Positions 7,594-15,427 of a stretch of 20,122 bases of DNA are shown in pieces. The stretch covers positions 1 to 20,122 of the forward strand of contig CAMCBB010000020.1 of NCBI GenBank assembly GCA_945872875.1. The letters run 5' to 3'. The notes under the pieces are model-generated. The model was not told the origin of the DNA, did not search any database, and saw nothing but the letters and a program-made list of their open reading frames with translations. The position numbers and the translations under genes were made by a program. Position 1 is the first letter of the stretch. Each line of letters opens with the position of its first letter. This stretch comes from Flavobacterium psychrophilum. GTDB taxonomy: Bacteria > Bacteroidota > Bacteroidia > Flavobacteriales > Flavobacteriaceae.

Positions 7594-9221
7594 TATTCGC
7601 TGTCATTTTTTAGTTCTGCCGAATTGATAATACGGTCCAAAATAAGTTTACCGTATTCGTCTCCTTCTTTGTAAGAAACAACAATTTGTTGTAAACCTCC
7701 ATCTTGTTTAAACAACAAGATTTCGTAATATAACTTCTGGCTTTTATTTTGAACTTTATCCAGCATTACCATTGTTCCGTAGGCTTTTACTCCCGAAATC
7801 CCTTTATCTGTATTAAATTCTTCTTGTTTGAAAAGAATGTTTTGCGCACCCATTGCCTCCCAAGACTTGGTATTTCCTTCAAGAACGGTGTCAAAATTTA
7901 CTTCGGTTTCTTGTTTGAATTTAGCAGTAGAAACCACAATATTGAATGATTCAAACATGCTGCCGTAGCCAAACATTTGCATTTCTTTTAATACAGCATA
8001 GGTTTCTTTAGGTAACATTTTAGAAGCATCCATTCGTTTTAAAACCTTTGGAGTTTCAATTTTCACGCCTGGATTTCCATATTCACTATAAATCCATTCT
8101 CCTTCAACTAACTCTTTGGTTGGGTGACCAATAATATTGTCTTTAACATAATCCCAACCTTTGATATAAATCAAAGTCAATAATGAGATTATAATTACAG
8201 TAACTAATACACAAATGGTAGTAATTATTCGAACTTGCTTTTGTTTTTTCAATTTTTGAATTCGAGCTAATTCTCTTTGTTGTTCATTCCAAGCTTCAAG
8301 CTCATCGGTTTCTTCTACAACGGTTGGAATTGAATTATGAATAGTAACTATTGTACTAGAAATTCGTTTTTTATCTTCTTCAATTTCAAAATCTAATGGT
8401 TTTACTTTTGCAAATTTTACTAAATCGGCTTGCATCAAAACCTTTTCTAGATTCACTAAAGTTTCTTTTGATAATTTTAATTTCTTCTGATTTGCCACTC
8501 TTCTCAATTCGGTAATAAGTTCGGAAGTGGTGCTTTCCATCGCCGGAATTTCGATTTCCTCTTCAATATAATTTCGAACAATATCTGTAAGCTCTGAGTA
8601 ATAGCCTTTTACTTCACCTTTTTGCCAGAGTTCTTTGGTTTCTAATTGTTGTAAGAGCGAAGTTGCTTTTTCAATTGGGGAGGTATAAATTGGTTCTTCC
8701 TCTTGTGGTCGGTTTTGGTATTTTTTGATTAACCAATAGGCCAAGGCTGCAATACCAACTAATAGTAAAATCACTAACAGGTATTTCCACCAATTGCTAT
8801 ATGATTGAACTTGTGCAACATCTTTAATGTCATACATTTTTTGTTTTAATGTATCTACTTTTACATTAAAAACTTCCACTTTTAAACTATCCGAAAAGGA
8901 TGGTTTCCCATTAATAAGAACAGCTATTCTTGGAATCGTAAATCTTCCAGTGTCAAATTGAGTTACCCCATATTGTTTAATTAATTCCCATTTATCGTTG
9001 GTTTTTACCGTGTCGATTTTATAGGAATTGATTACTTCTAATGCACCAAAGTTTTTTGCTTTCGGGAAAACTACTTTGTCTTTATTGGTAACTGAAGTTT
9101 TCAAAGTTATTTTAAATTCGGCTCCAATTTTATTTCGAGTTGTGTCAATAGAAGTCGTGACTTTTTGAGCAAAAAGTGATGAAGTGATTAGAAAAAATAT
9201 TATGTATAATTTTAATCTCAT
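7593..9221 (-). CDS. 542-aa Bat-operon membrane protein, DUF4381-like, with an extra C-terminal domain
   Basis: Exported protein with signal peptide (1-18, SSLFAQ), a beta-rich extracytoplasmic domain at about 20-135 that resembles one BatD Ig-like unit, a first membrane helix (about 145-165), a cytoplasmic helical domain (about 178-300, KATSLLQQLETKELWQKGEVKGYYSELTDIVRNYIEEE) that resembles DUF4381-type proteins, a basic stretch (KLKKQKQVR), a second membrane helix (about 331-353) and then a separate C-terminal domain (about 365-542) with alternating strands and the ending VVSYKEGDEYGKLILDRIINS. The last part recalls PsbP/DUF1795-like folds, but that is only a pattern impression. It lies between the DUF58 gene (4 bases) and batA (1-base overlap), so it is part of the same unit. 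Known Bat operons often have a gene at this position; its role is not established. Confidence 0.9.
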   Translation of the reverse strand: MRLKLYIIFFLITSSLFAQKVTTSIDTTRNKIGAEFKITLKTSVTNKDKVVFPKAKNFGALEVINSYKIDTVKTNDKWELIKQYGVTQFDTGRFTIPRIAVLINGKPSFSDSLKVEVFNVKVDTLKQKMYDIKDVAQVQSYSNWWKYLLVILLLVGIAALAYWLIKKYQNRPQEEEPIYTSPIEKATSLLQQLETKELWQKGEVKGYYSELTDIVRNYIEEEIEIPAMESTTSELITELRRVANQKKLKLSKETLVNLEKVLMQADLVKFAKVKPLDFEIEEDKKRISSTIVTIHNSIPTVVEETDELEAWNEQQRELARIQKLKKQKQVRIITTICVLVTVIIISLLTLIYIKGWDYVKDNIIGHPTKELVEGEWIYSEYGNPGVKIETPKVLKRMDASKMLPKETYAVLKEMQMFGYGSMFESFNIVVSTAKFKQETEVNFDTVLEGNTKSWEAMGAQNILFKQEEFNTDKGISGVKAYGTMVMLDKVQNKSQKLYYEILLFKQDGGLQQIVVSYKEGDEYGKLILDRIINSAELKNDSE

Positions 9222-9225
9222 TCTA

Positions 9226-10092
9226 TTATCTCGATTTAAAATAACCTAATAATTTGGTTACATAACTTTCGTCTACACGAGTATTTACACTACCCGATCC
9301 ACATTTTGAAAATATTTCTTTGAAATAGTTTACTTTGTCGTGGTAGTTTTTTTCATAGTTCATTCGAACACTGTTTGAACTCGTATCTACTACAATAATC
9401 TCACCCGACTCGGCATCTTCCATTTCTACAATTCCAATGTTTGGCATTTTTTCTTCACGAATATCATACACGCGAATTCCGGTGATGTCATGTTTTTTAC
9501 CTGCAATTTTCAATGTTTTCTCGTAATCTTCTTCCACCATAAAATCGGAAATCAGAAATACAATGGCTTTTTTCTTTTGCGTTGCCGATAAAAATTTAAG
9601 GGCTTGTGATAAATCGGTTTTCTTGCTTTTCGGTTGGAATTCAATCAATTCACGGATGATTCGCAACACATGGGATTTTCCCTTTTTTGGCGGAATATAC
9701 AATTCAATGCCATCAGAAAACAAAATCAAGCCAATTTTATCATTATTTTGAGTTGCCGAAAATGCCATAGTTGCAGCAATTTCAGTAACAATTTCGCTTT
9801 TTAGTTGATTTTTTGTACCGAAACTTTCCGACCCCGAAATATCAACCATAAGCATCATGGTAAGTTCACGCTCTTCTTCAAAAACTTTTACATGCGCTTC
9901 ATTATATCGTGCAGTAACATTCCAATCAATAGCACGAATATCGTCTCCATATTGGTATTGTCTTACTTCAGAAAATGTCATACCACGGCCCTTAAACGAT
10001 GTATGGTATTCGCCCGAAAAGATGTGATCACTCAATCTTCGGGTTTTAATTTCAATTTTTCGGACTTTACTTAGGAGGTCTTTCGTTTCCAT
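9226..10092 (-). CDS. DUF58 protein (soluble, VWA-like)
   Basis: A 288-aa protein without membrane segments. It carries the DUF58 signature early (FSGEYHTSFKGRGMTFSEVRQYQYGDDIRAIDWNVTAR, about 25-62), then a VWA-like fold with a complete metal site: D84-x-S86-x-S88 (VDISGSES), T159 (KKTDLSQAL) and D183 (LISDFM). DUF58 proteins are found almost always next to MoxR ATPases and are thought to be their partners or clients. Here the gene follows moxR after an 83-base gap and precedes the 542-aa membrane protein. The ATG is directly followed by ETKDLLSKV, and a 7-base tandem repeat lies 7 bases upstream of the start. Family assignment is firm; no reaction is assigned. Confidence 0.95.
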   Translation of the reverse strand: METKDLLSKVRKIEIKTRRLSDHIFSGEYHTSFKGRGMTFSEVRQYQYGDDIRAIDWNVTARYNEAHVKVFEEERELTMMLMVDISGSESFGTKNQLKSEIVTEIAATMAFSATQNNDKIGLILFSDGIELYIPPKKGKSHVLRIIRELIEFQPKSKKTDLSQALKFLSATQKKKAIVFLISDFMVEEDYEKTLKIAGKKHDITGIRVYDIREEKMPNIGIVEMEDAESGEIIVVDTSSNSVRMNYEKNYHDKVNYFKEIFSKCGSGSVNTRVDESYVTKLLGYFKSR

Positions 10093-10099
10093 TTATTTG

Positions 10100-10123
10100 T
10101 TTAAGGTTTAAGGTTTAAGGTTT
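10100..10123. repeat. 7-base tandem repeat (TTTAAGG x 3.4)
   Basis: Three perfect copies of TTTAAGG (10100-10106, 10107-10113, 10114-10120) plus TTT. It lies in the 83-base gap between moxR and the DUF58 gene, just upstream of the DUF58 ATG. The unit differs from that at 1175-1207 but has the same length. Confidence 0.93.
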
Positions 10124-10175
10124 CTTGATCCAAAGAAATAATTTGAAAATTGAAACATTAAACTTTGAACAATAA

Positions 10176-11180
10176 TTAAGGAACTTCTATTTCGTTTACG
10201 ATTTTGTTGATGATGTCAACAGAGGTAATGTTTTCGGCTTCCGCCTCATAAGTTATTCCAATTCTGTGACGCAATACATCATGAACTACAGCACGAACAT
10301 CTTCTGGAATTACATAGCCACGACGCTTAATAAAAGCATAACATTTAGCGGCAGTTGCCAAGTTGATACTTCCACGAGGAGAAGCACCGAAACTAATTAA
10401 TGGTTTTAAATGAGCTAATTTATATTGTTCTGGAGCACGCGTTGCAAAAATGATATCTAAGATGTATTTTTCAATTTTTTCGTCCATATATACCTCACGA
10501 ACGGCTTCTTGCGCACACAAGATTTGTTCTACAGAAACAACTTGATTTACTTTTTCATAAGCCCCTTTTAAGTTCTGACGAATAACCATGCGTTCTTCTT
10601 CCATTTTTGGATATTCGATTACGGTTTTAAGCATAAAACGATCCACTTGTGCTTCTGGTAAAGGATAGGTTCCTTCTTGCTCAATTGGATTTTGAGTTGC
10701 AAGTACTAAAAATGGTTTGTCTAATTTAAAAGTAGTATCACCAATAGTAACTTGTTTTTCTTGCATGGCTTCTAACAAAGCCGATTGGACTTTGGCAGGA
10801 GCACGATTGATCTCATCTGCAAGCACGAAATTGGCAAAAATTGGCCCTTTTTTTATTGAAAACTCATTTGCTTTAATGTTGTAAATCATGGTTCCGATAA
10901 CATCGGCAGGCAATAAATCGGGAGTAAACTGAATTCTGCTAAAGCTTCCATGAACTGCTTGCGATAAGGTGTTAATGGCTAAAGTTTTTGCCAATCCAGG
11001 AACTCCTTCAAGCAAGATGTGTCCTTGGCCTAAAAGTCCAATTAATAAGCGTTCCACCATGTGCTTCTGACCAACGATTACTTTGTTCATTTCCATGGTA
11101 AGTAAATCGATAAACGCACTTTCTCTTTCTATTTTTTCATTAATTGCTCTAATGTCTAAAGCAGCAACATTTTCTTCCAT
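10176..11180 (-). CDS. moxR: MoxR-family AAA+ ATPase
   Basis: First gene of the Bat operon, 334 aa. It has the Walker A motif GVPGLAKT (59-66; the family's normal variant), Walker B FVLADE (118-123) with the MoxR-typical continuation INRAP, sensor 1 Asn in ATQNP (about 161-165) and an arginine in the VDRFMLK segment (about R181). A helical lid domain fills the rest. MoxR enzymes are cytoplasmic chaperone-like ATPases that assemble or activate VWA-containing complexes. The short intergenic repeats upstream leave an unclear promoter. The operon after it (DUF58, 542-aa protein, batA-E) supplies the likely VWA clients, so its natural role is to drive assembly or remodelling of the Bat complex. 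Confidence 0.95.
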   Translation of the reverse strand: MEENVAALDIRAINEKIERESAFIDLLTMEMNKVIVGQKHMVERLLIGLLGQGHILLEGVPGLAKTLAINTLSQAVHGSFSRIQFTPDLLPADVIGTMIYNIKANEFSIKKGPIFANFVLADEINRAPAKVQSALLEAMQEKQVTIGDTTFKLDKPFLVLATQNPIEQEGTYPLPEAQVDRFMLKTVIEYPKMEEERMVIRQNLKGAYEKVNQVVSVEQILCAQEAVREVYMDEKIEKYILDIIFATRAPEQYKLAHLKPLISFGASPRGSINLATAAKCYAFIKRRGYVIPEDVRAVVHDVLRHRIGITYEAEAENITSVDIINKIVNEIEVP

Positions 11181-11350
11181 AAATTCTATTTTTATAGTAT
11201 TTTAAAGGTTCAAAATTTTAACATTTCAAAAATGAAAATTTTATCAGGAAGGTAATGTTAATAATGCGTTAAAACTTGCCTTTAGATCCGATTTTTAAGG
11301 ATGATTTATGATTTTGTTTTAGTAATTTTAAACTTTCTAATAAAAATCAC
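11181..11350. other. Divergent gap between moxR and the aldo/keto reductase gene
   Basis: 170 AT-rich bases. No exact TAnnTTTG element was found for either gene. AAAATTTT occurs twice (11212-11219 and 11235-11242), with a short TTTCA-AAAA-TGAAA inverted repeat (11224-11237) between and partly overlapping the second copy. These may be operator-like, but in A/T-only DNA they are weak. Confidence 0.4.
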
Positions 11351-12217
11351 ATGAAAACTTCATTATCGCCCATTATTGCCGGAACTATGAATTGGGGTGT
11401 TTGGGACAAAAAATTGAGCACTAAAGAGATGGTGCATTTAATTAATATTTGCATTGAAAATGAAATTACCACTTTTGATCATGCCGATATCTATGGCGAT
11501 TATACTACTGAAGCTCAATTTGGAAAAGCATTTGGCGAAAGCCAAATTAATAGAGATCGACTACAATTGATTTCCAAATGCGGAATACAGCATACAAATG
11601 GAAGAGCTAATACTATAAAACATTATGATTACTCAAAAGAGTACATTATTTGGTCGGTAGAAAATTCACTCATAAATCTTCAAACTGATTATTTAGATGT
11701 TTTATTGTTGCACCGTCCAAGCCCTTTAATGGTTGCCGATGAAATTGCAGAAGCAGTTGAACAATTAAATAAACAGGGAAAAATTAAGTCATTTGGACTG
11801 TCTAATTTTACTTCTTCTCAAACGGATTTAATTCGAAGTAAAACCGAAGTAAGTTTCAATCAAATTCAGTTTTCAGCTACGCATTATCAGGCCATGTTAG
11901 ACGGAAGCTTAGATTATATGCAATTACACAGTATTACTCCAATGTCTTGGAACCCACTTGGAACCGTTTTTAGAGAAGACATTGAACAAACGAGAAGACT
12001 GAAAAAACTATTAGTTAATTTGGTAGATAAATACGGCGTAGGCTCGGATACCATTTTATTAGCTTGGGTTTTAAAACATCCTTCTCAAATACATCCAGTT
12101 GCTGGAACTGTAAATATTGCTCGAATTCAGGCATTGATGAAAGCGGTAGAACTTGATTTAGATACGATAGATTGGTTTGCCATTTGGACAGAAAGCATGG
12201 GTAATAAAATTCCTTAA
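11351..12217 (+). CDS. Aldo/keto reductase family oxidoreductase
   Basis: A 288-aa cytosolic NAD(P)H-dependent oxidoreductase of the aldo/keto reductase superfamily, (beta/alpha)8 barrel. The catalytic tetrad is present: D43 (TTFDHADIYG), Y48 in the same segment, K76 (LISKCG) and H121 (LLLHRPSP). Later barrel motifs include GKIKSFGLSNF (about 143-153) and NQIQFSATHYQ (about 170-180), and the cofactor-side sequence HPVAGTVNIARIQAL (about 248-262). It resembles the E. coli YdhF group of AKRs. The substrate cannot be read from the sequence. The gene is divergent from moxR and is followed after 17 bases by an AlbA_2-type gene on the same strand, so the two may be co-transcribed. Confidence 0.92.
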   Translation: MKTSLSPIIAGTMNWGVWDKKLSTKEMVHLINICIENEITTFDHADIYGDYTTEAQFGKAFGESQINRDRLQLISKCGIQHTNGRANTIKHYDYSKEYIIWSVENSLINLQTDYLDVLLLHRPSPLMVADEIAEAVEQLNKQGKIKSFGLSNFTSSQTDLIRSKTEVSFNQIQFSATHYQAMLDGSLDYMQLHSITPMSWNPLGTVFREDIEQTRRLKKLLVNLVDKYGVGSDTILLAWVLKHPSQIHPVAGTVNIARIQALMKAVELDLDTIDWFAIWTESMGNKIP

Positions 12218-12234
12218 AAGTGATTTCATAAAAA

Positions 12235-13380
12235 ATGCTTAATAAACGCCTTCTTATAAAAAACCTACTTGCTCACAATGATGAGTGTAGTTTTTATGAC
12301 AAAAAAAGGCAGTTGAATTTACATTTAAAAGAGGGCAAAGCTAAGTTTTTAAAACACATTTGCGCATTGTCTAATTCAAATCCTTTTAATAATTCCTACA
12401 TAGTAGTTGGGGTTGAGGATCAAGATAATGAAATTACTGGAGATGATTTTTTTGACGACAGTCGTATTCAAAATTTAGTCAATGCCTATTTAGAAAATCC
12501 TCCCAAAATTCAATATGAAAATGTGCCATTTCCTAATTTACCAAAAGATAAAGTAGTTGGTTTAGTAACTATCAAACCTAAGTCTAAAACTTCTTCCTTC
12601 AAAAAAAATATATACACTATTCCGGCACAAACTGTTTTTGTTCGAAGAGGGAGTAACTCAATTCCAACCGAAGAAAAAATACCGTATTCTAAACAAAATG
12701 TTGAAACGGTAATTAGCATTGAAAACAATTCACGCAACAGTATTGGGTATACACTTGATGGCGTTATTGATTTTGTTCAGAATAGGCATAAAGACATGTT
12801 TTCTAAATACAAGGTATTCAAAGAATTGTTTGTGATTTGCTGGGCTGGAATTCCTAAAAAGGTTCGAGATAAAACATTCTTCAGCAGAGTAGATATAGAG
12901 TTAATTAATGAGCAAGTAAAGTTATTTTATTCGACTCAAGATGAAGTGGAAATTTTTTATAACGAAAATACTTTTACTATAATCGAATACCTTCCGCTTG
13001 GGCTAAATGATAAAACAAGTTATTATCCGTTAGAGCAACAAAAAATTTCCTTTTATGATAATGGTTATTATAAAATAGAAGCAGAAATGTTATTTGAACC
13101 ACCACAATACAATAGAAAAGTATTGCATCATATTTATAATTCAAATTTATCATTATTAAATAAAATGACAAAAGGATTAGAGCTTTCGGATAGGGAAAAG
13201 ATAGATCTAGAAAATTTAGCCTCAACCTTTATGATTTGTTATCTCAATGGATTTGATGATGCCAAACAAAAATTAATAGAAGCCAAATCATTAATAAAAT
13301 CATATAATAATAATTTGGCCTATACTAACTTCAAAGAAGTAATGCGGGTATTAAGAAAAATAAAATACGGCGGTAAATAA
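12235..13380 (+). CDS. Schlafen AlbA_2-type (ATP-binding) protein
   Basis: A 381-aa soluble protein. The N-terminal part (about 25-150) fits the Schlafen AlbA_2 domain pattern: a basic helix (GKAKFLKHICALSNS), a hydrophobic strand ending in VVGVEDQDNEITG, then VVGLVTIKPKSK and the closing strand FVRRGSNS. The rest (about 155-381) is mixed alpha/beta with helices near the C-terminus and I do not recognise a domain there. AlbA_2 proteins are widely distributed in bacteria, often near regulatory or defence genes; their usual biochemistry is uncertain. The stop is 11 bases from the pyk stop (convergent). No unusual base composition is seen against its neighbours, so recent transfer is not indicated. 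Confidence 0.82.
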   Translation: MLNKRLLIKNLLAHNDECSFYDKKRQLNLHLKEGKAKFLKHICALSNSNPFNNSYIVVGVEDQDNEITGDDFFDDSRIQNLVNAYLENPPKIQYENVPFPNLPKDKVVGLVTIKPKSKTSSFKKNIYTIPAQTVFVRRGSNSIPTEEKIPYSKQNVETVISIENNSRNSIGYTLDGVIDFVQNRHKDMFSKYKVFKELFVICWAGIPKKVRDKTFFSRVDIELINEQVKLFYSTQDEVEIFYNENTFTIIEYLPLGLNDKTSYYPLEQQKISFYDNGYYKIEAEMLFEPPQYNRKVLHHIYNSNLSLLNKMTKGLELSDREKIDLENLASTFMICYLNGFDDAKQKLIEAKSLIKSYNNNLAYTNFKEVMRVLRKIKYGGK

Positions 13381-13391
13381 TTTCTTAATTT

Positions 13392-14822
13392 TTAACTAAT
13401 TTCAGAAATTCTTAAGGTATTTACCATTCCTTTATCAACTACTGGCATTGCAGCGAGGTTAATTAAAATGTCACCTTTTTTCACATAACCATTTTCTTTT
13501 GCAATCAGGTTAATATCATCTACTGTATCATCTGTGCTAACAAATTTATCGTAAAGGAAAGCATTTACACCCCAAAGCAGATTAAGTTGAGTTAATATTC
13601 TTTTATTTGATGTGTAGACTAAAATATGTGCCGATGGGCGCCAAGCAGAAATTTGAAAAGCAGTGTACCCACTATTTGTTAATGTACAAATTGCTTTTGC
13701 TTTAATATCGTTTGCCATTATAGCTGCATGGTAACAAATAGATTTTGTAATAAATCTTTTTGTTCTAACATGAGGTGGGTTTTGAGGTACGGTAATTAGA
13801 GGTGAATCTTCAACTGCTTCGATAATTTGAGTCATTTTTTCAATAACTTGAACAGGATAGTTTCCTACCGAAGTTTCTCCAGAAAGCATTACTGCATCTG
13901 CTCCATCCATAACCGAGTTGGCCACATCGTTTACTTCGGCACGAGTTGGAGTTAAGCTGGTTATCATAGTTTCCATCATTTGTGTTGCCACAATAACCGG
14001 AATTCTTGCTGTTTTAGCTCTATGAATTAATTTCTTTTGAATTAATGGTACTTCGTGAGCTGGAATTTCTACACCAAGATCACCGCGAGCCACCATTAAA
14101 CCATCGCAAAAAGCAACGATTTTATCAATATTTTCTACTGCTTCTGGTTTTTCAATTTTGGCAATAATTGGAATTTTATGATCAGAATTTTTAGCAATTA
14201 AATCTTGTAATTCTTCTAAATCGGCTGGTGTTCTTACAAATGAAAGCGCAATCCAATCTACTTGTTGCTCAATGGCAAATAGTGCGTCTTTAACATCTTT
14301 TTTTGTTAAAGCAGGTAAAGAAACCTTTGTATTTGGTAGGTTAACCCCTTTTTTAGATTTTAATGGACCTCCTTGAATGACTTTACATTTTACTTCGGTA
14401 GTACCATTAGTTTCAAGTGCTTCAAACATCAATTTTCCATCATCTAAAAGTATTTTTTCTCCTGGTTTTACATCTCTTGGAAATTCTATGTAGTTCATGT
14501 AAACTCTATCTTTAGTTCCAGGAACATCTTCTGCAGTTTGAAAAGTAATGATGTCACCCGGATTCACTACAACATCTTCTTTCATTACCCCAACACGAAG
14601 TTTAGGGCCTTGTAAATCGGCTAAGATTGCAGTTGTATACCCACATTCTTGGTTTAATTCCCGAATGATATCAATTCGTTCTTTTACATCAGTATAATCG
14701 GCATGAGAAAAATTAATACGAAATACATTTACTCCCGCATCAATCATTTCTTTAATCACTTCTTTTGAACTACAAGCTGGACCTAGTGTGGCTACAATTT
14801 TAGTCTTTTTTCTAGTTGGCAT
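13392..14822 (-). CDS. pyk: Pyruvate kinase
   Basis: Glycolytic enzyme converting phosphoenolpyruvate and ADP to pyruvate and ATP. At 476 aa it has the standard barrel with a B domain (about 70-170) and a C-terminal regulatory domain. Motifs: TKIVATLGPA (7-16), the strand FRINFSH (34-40), the signature IIAKIEKPE (219-227) with catalytic K222 and metal ligand E224, MVARGDLGVEIP (about 243-254), and the MMETMITSLTPTRAEVNDVANSV segment (about 282-304). The ATG is 4 bases after the stop of the IPExxxVDY gene, so the two are probably co-translated, as is common in Flavobacteriia. It ends convergent to the AlbA_2-type gene. Confidence 0.97.
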   Translation of the reverse strand: MPTRKKTKIVATLGPACSSKEVIKEMIDAGVNVFRINFSHADYTDVKERIDIIRELNQECGYTTAILADLQGPKLRVGVMKEDVVVNPGDIITFQTAEDVPGTKDRVYMNYIEFPRDVKPGEKILLDDGKLMFEALETNGTTEVKCKVIQGGPLKSKKGVNLPNTKVSLPALTKKDVKDALFAIEQQVDWIALSFVRTPADLEELQDLIAKNSDHKIPIIAKIEKPEAVENIDKIVAFCDGLMVARGDLGVEIPAHEVPLIQKKLIHRAKTARIPVIVATQMMETMITSLTPTRAEVNDVANSVMDGADAVMLSGETSVGNYPVQVIEKMTQIIEAVEDSPLITVPQNPPHVRTKRFITKSICYHAAIMANDIKAKAICTLTNSGYTAFQISAWRPSAHILVYTSNKRILTQLNLLWGVNAFLYDKFVSTDDTVDDINLIAKENGYVKKGDILINLAAMPVVDKGMVNTLRISEIS

Positions 14823-14826
14823 CTTT

Positions 14827-15315
14827 TTAAAAAATTAAATTATTTTTTGATTTTATATTTTCTTTGGCTATACTATAAACTAGTTTAATAGCGTCAATTT
14901 TACTTATTTTTGAAATTACTTTATCTAAATCAATTTCGCTTTCTGCATTTTCAATTTTAATAAAGAAATCTACTTTTTTATACTCTGGTAATAAATAGGT
15001 TGCTGTAGAAAAAGTACTTTTTGCACTTGAAAATAAATCGATTTCTGTTTCTATTTCCTTTGTTTCTACTACATTTTTATTTTGTACTAAATCCCAAAGA
15101 ATCAATTTTTGTTCATCATCAAAAGTAAATCTTGAAAATGAAGATTTTACTTTTTTAACTTGTGAAGGGATATCCAATTTACATTTAGCCAATCCGATAG
15201 CAAGTTCCCTATTTAAAAAATAAGCCAATCGATAATCTTCTAATGAAGTATGAATTGCAATTACATAATAATCGTCTTCTTCAAAATCTTCAATATTTAT
15301 TTTATGAACAGCCAT
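14827..15315 (-). CDS. IPExxxVDY family protein
   Basis: A 162-aa soluble, mixed-charge protein without signal peptide or membrane helix. Near the C-terminal third it has LPE-YKK-VDF (about 109-117), matching the defining IPExxxVDY motif with I to L and Y to F changes. The family is known only as a conserved Bacteroidota protein of unknown function. The tight link to pyk (4 bases) and its place behind rnc in the acpP-fabF-rnc-pyk cluster match what I expect in this group. Its first part (VIAIHTSLEDYRLAYFLNRELAI) is an amphipathic alpha/beta start. No catalytic residue can be named. Confidence 0.85.
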   Translation of the reverse strand: MAVHKINIEDFEEDDYYVIAIHTSLEDYRLAYFLNRELAIGLAKCKLDIPSQVKKVKSSFSRFTFDDEQKLILWDLVQNKNVVETKEIETEIDLFSSAKSTFSTATYLLPEYKKVDFFIKIENAESEIDLDKVISKISKIDAIKLVYSIAKENIKSKNNLIF

Positions 15316-15381
15316 TTGTTGCCAAAATAAGTTGTAAATATAGTGTTATTAGAAACTCAAAATCCTTATACCATGTTAGAT

Positions 15382-15410
15382 TAACGTTATTTTATGAACG
15401 AAAACGTTAT
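15382..15410. promoter_or_regulatory. Paired AACGTTAT sites (possible operator)
   Basis: AACGTTAT is present at 15383-15390 and again at 15403-15410, exactly 20 bases apart in the same orientation. Each contains the self-complementary core AACGTT. They lie in the 112-base gap between rnc and the IPExxxVDY gene, about 65-95 bases upstream of the latter's ATG. A 20-base spacing puts both sites on roughly the same face of the helix. No factor can be named. Confidence 0.35.
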
Positions 15411-15427
15411 AGTTTTATTGATTTATT

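Noticed and set aside
11224..11242. TTTCA-AAAA-TGAAA and flanking AAAATTTT copies upstream of moxR
   Set aside because: Short A/T-only repeats; not strong enough to call an operator or terminator.
13381..13420. AATTT-CAG-AAATT dyad at the pyk/AlbA_2 convergent junction
   Set aside because: Short and inside the pyk coding end; no T-run typical of a terminator.
15382..15409. Reading TAACGTT...AACGTTA as a terminator after rnc
   Set aside because: No T-run follows on the minus strand and the loop is long; a paired protein site is the better reading.
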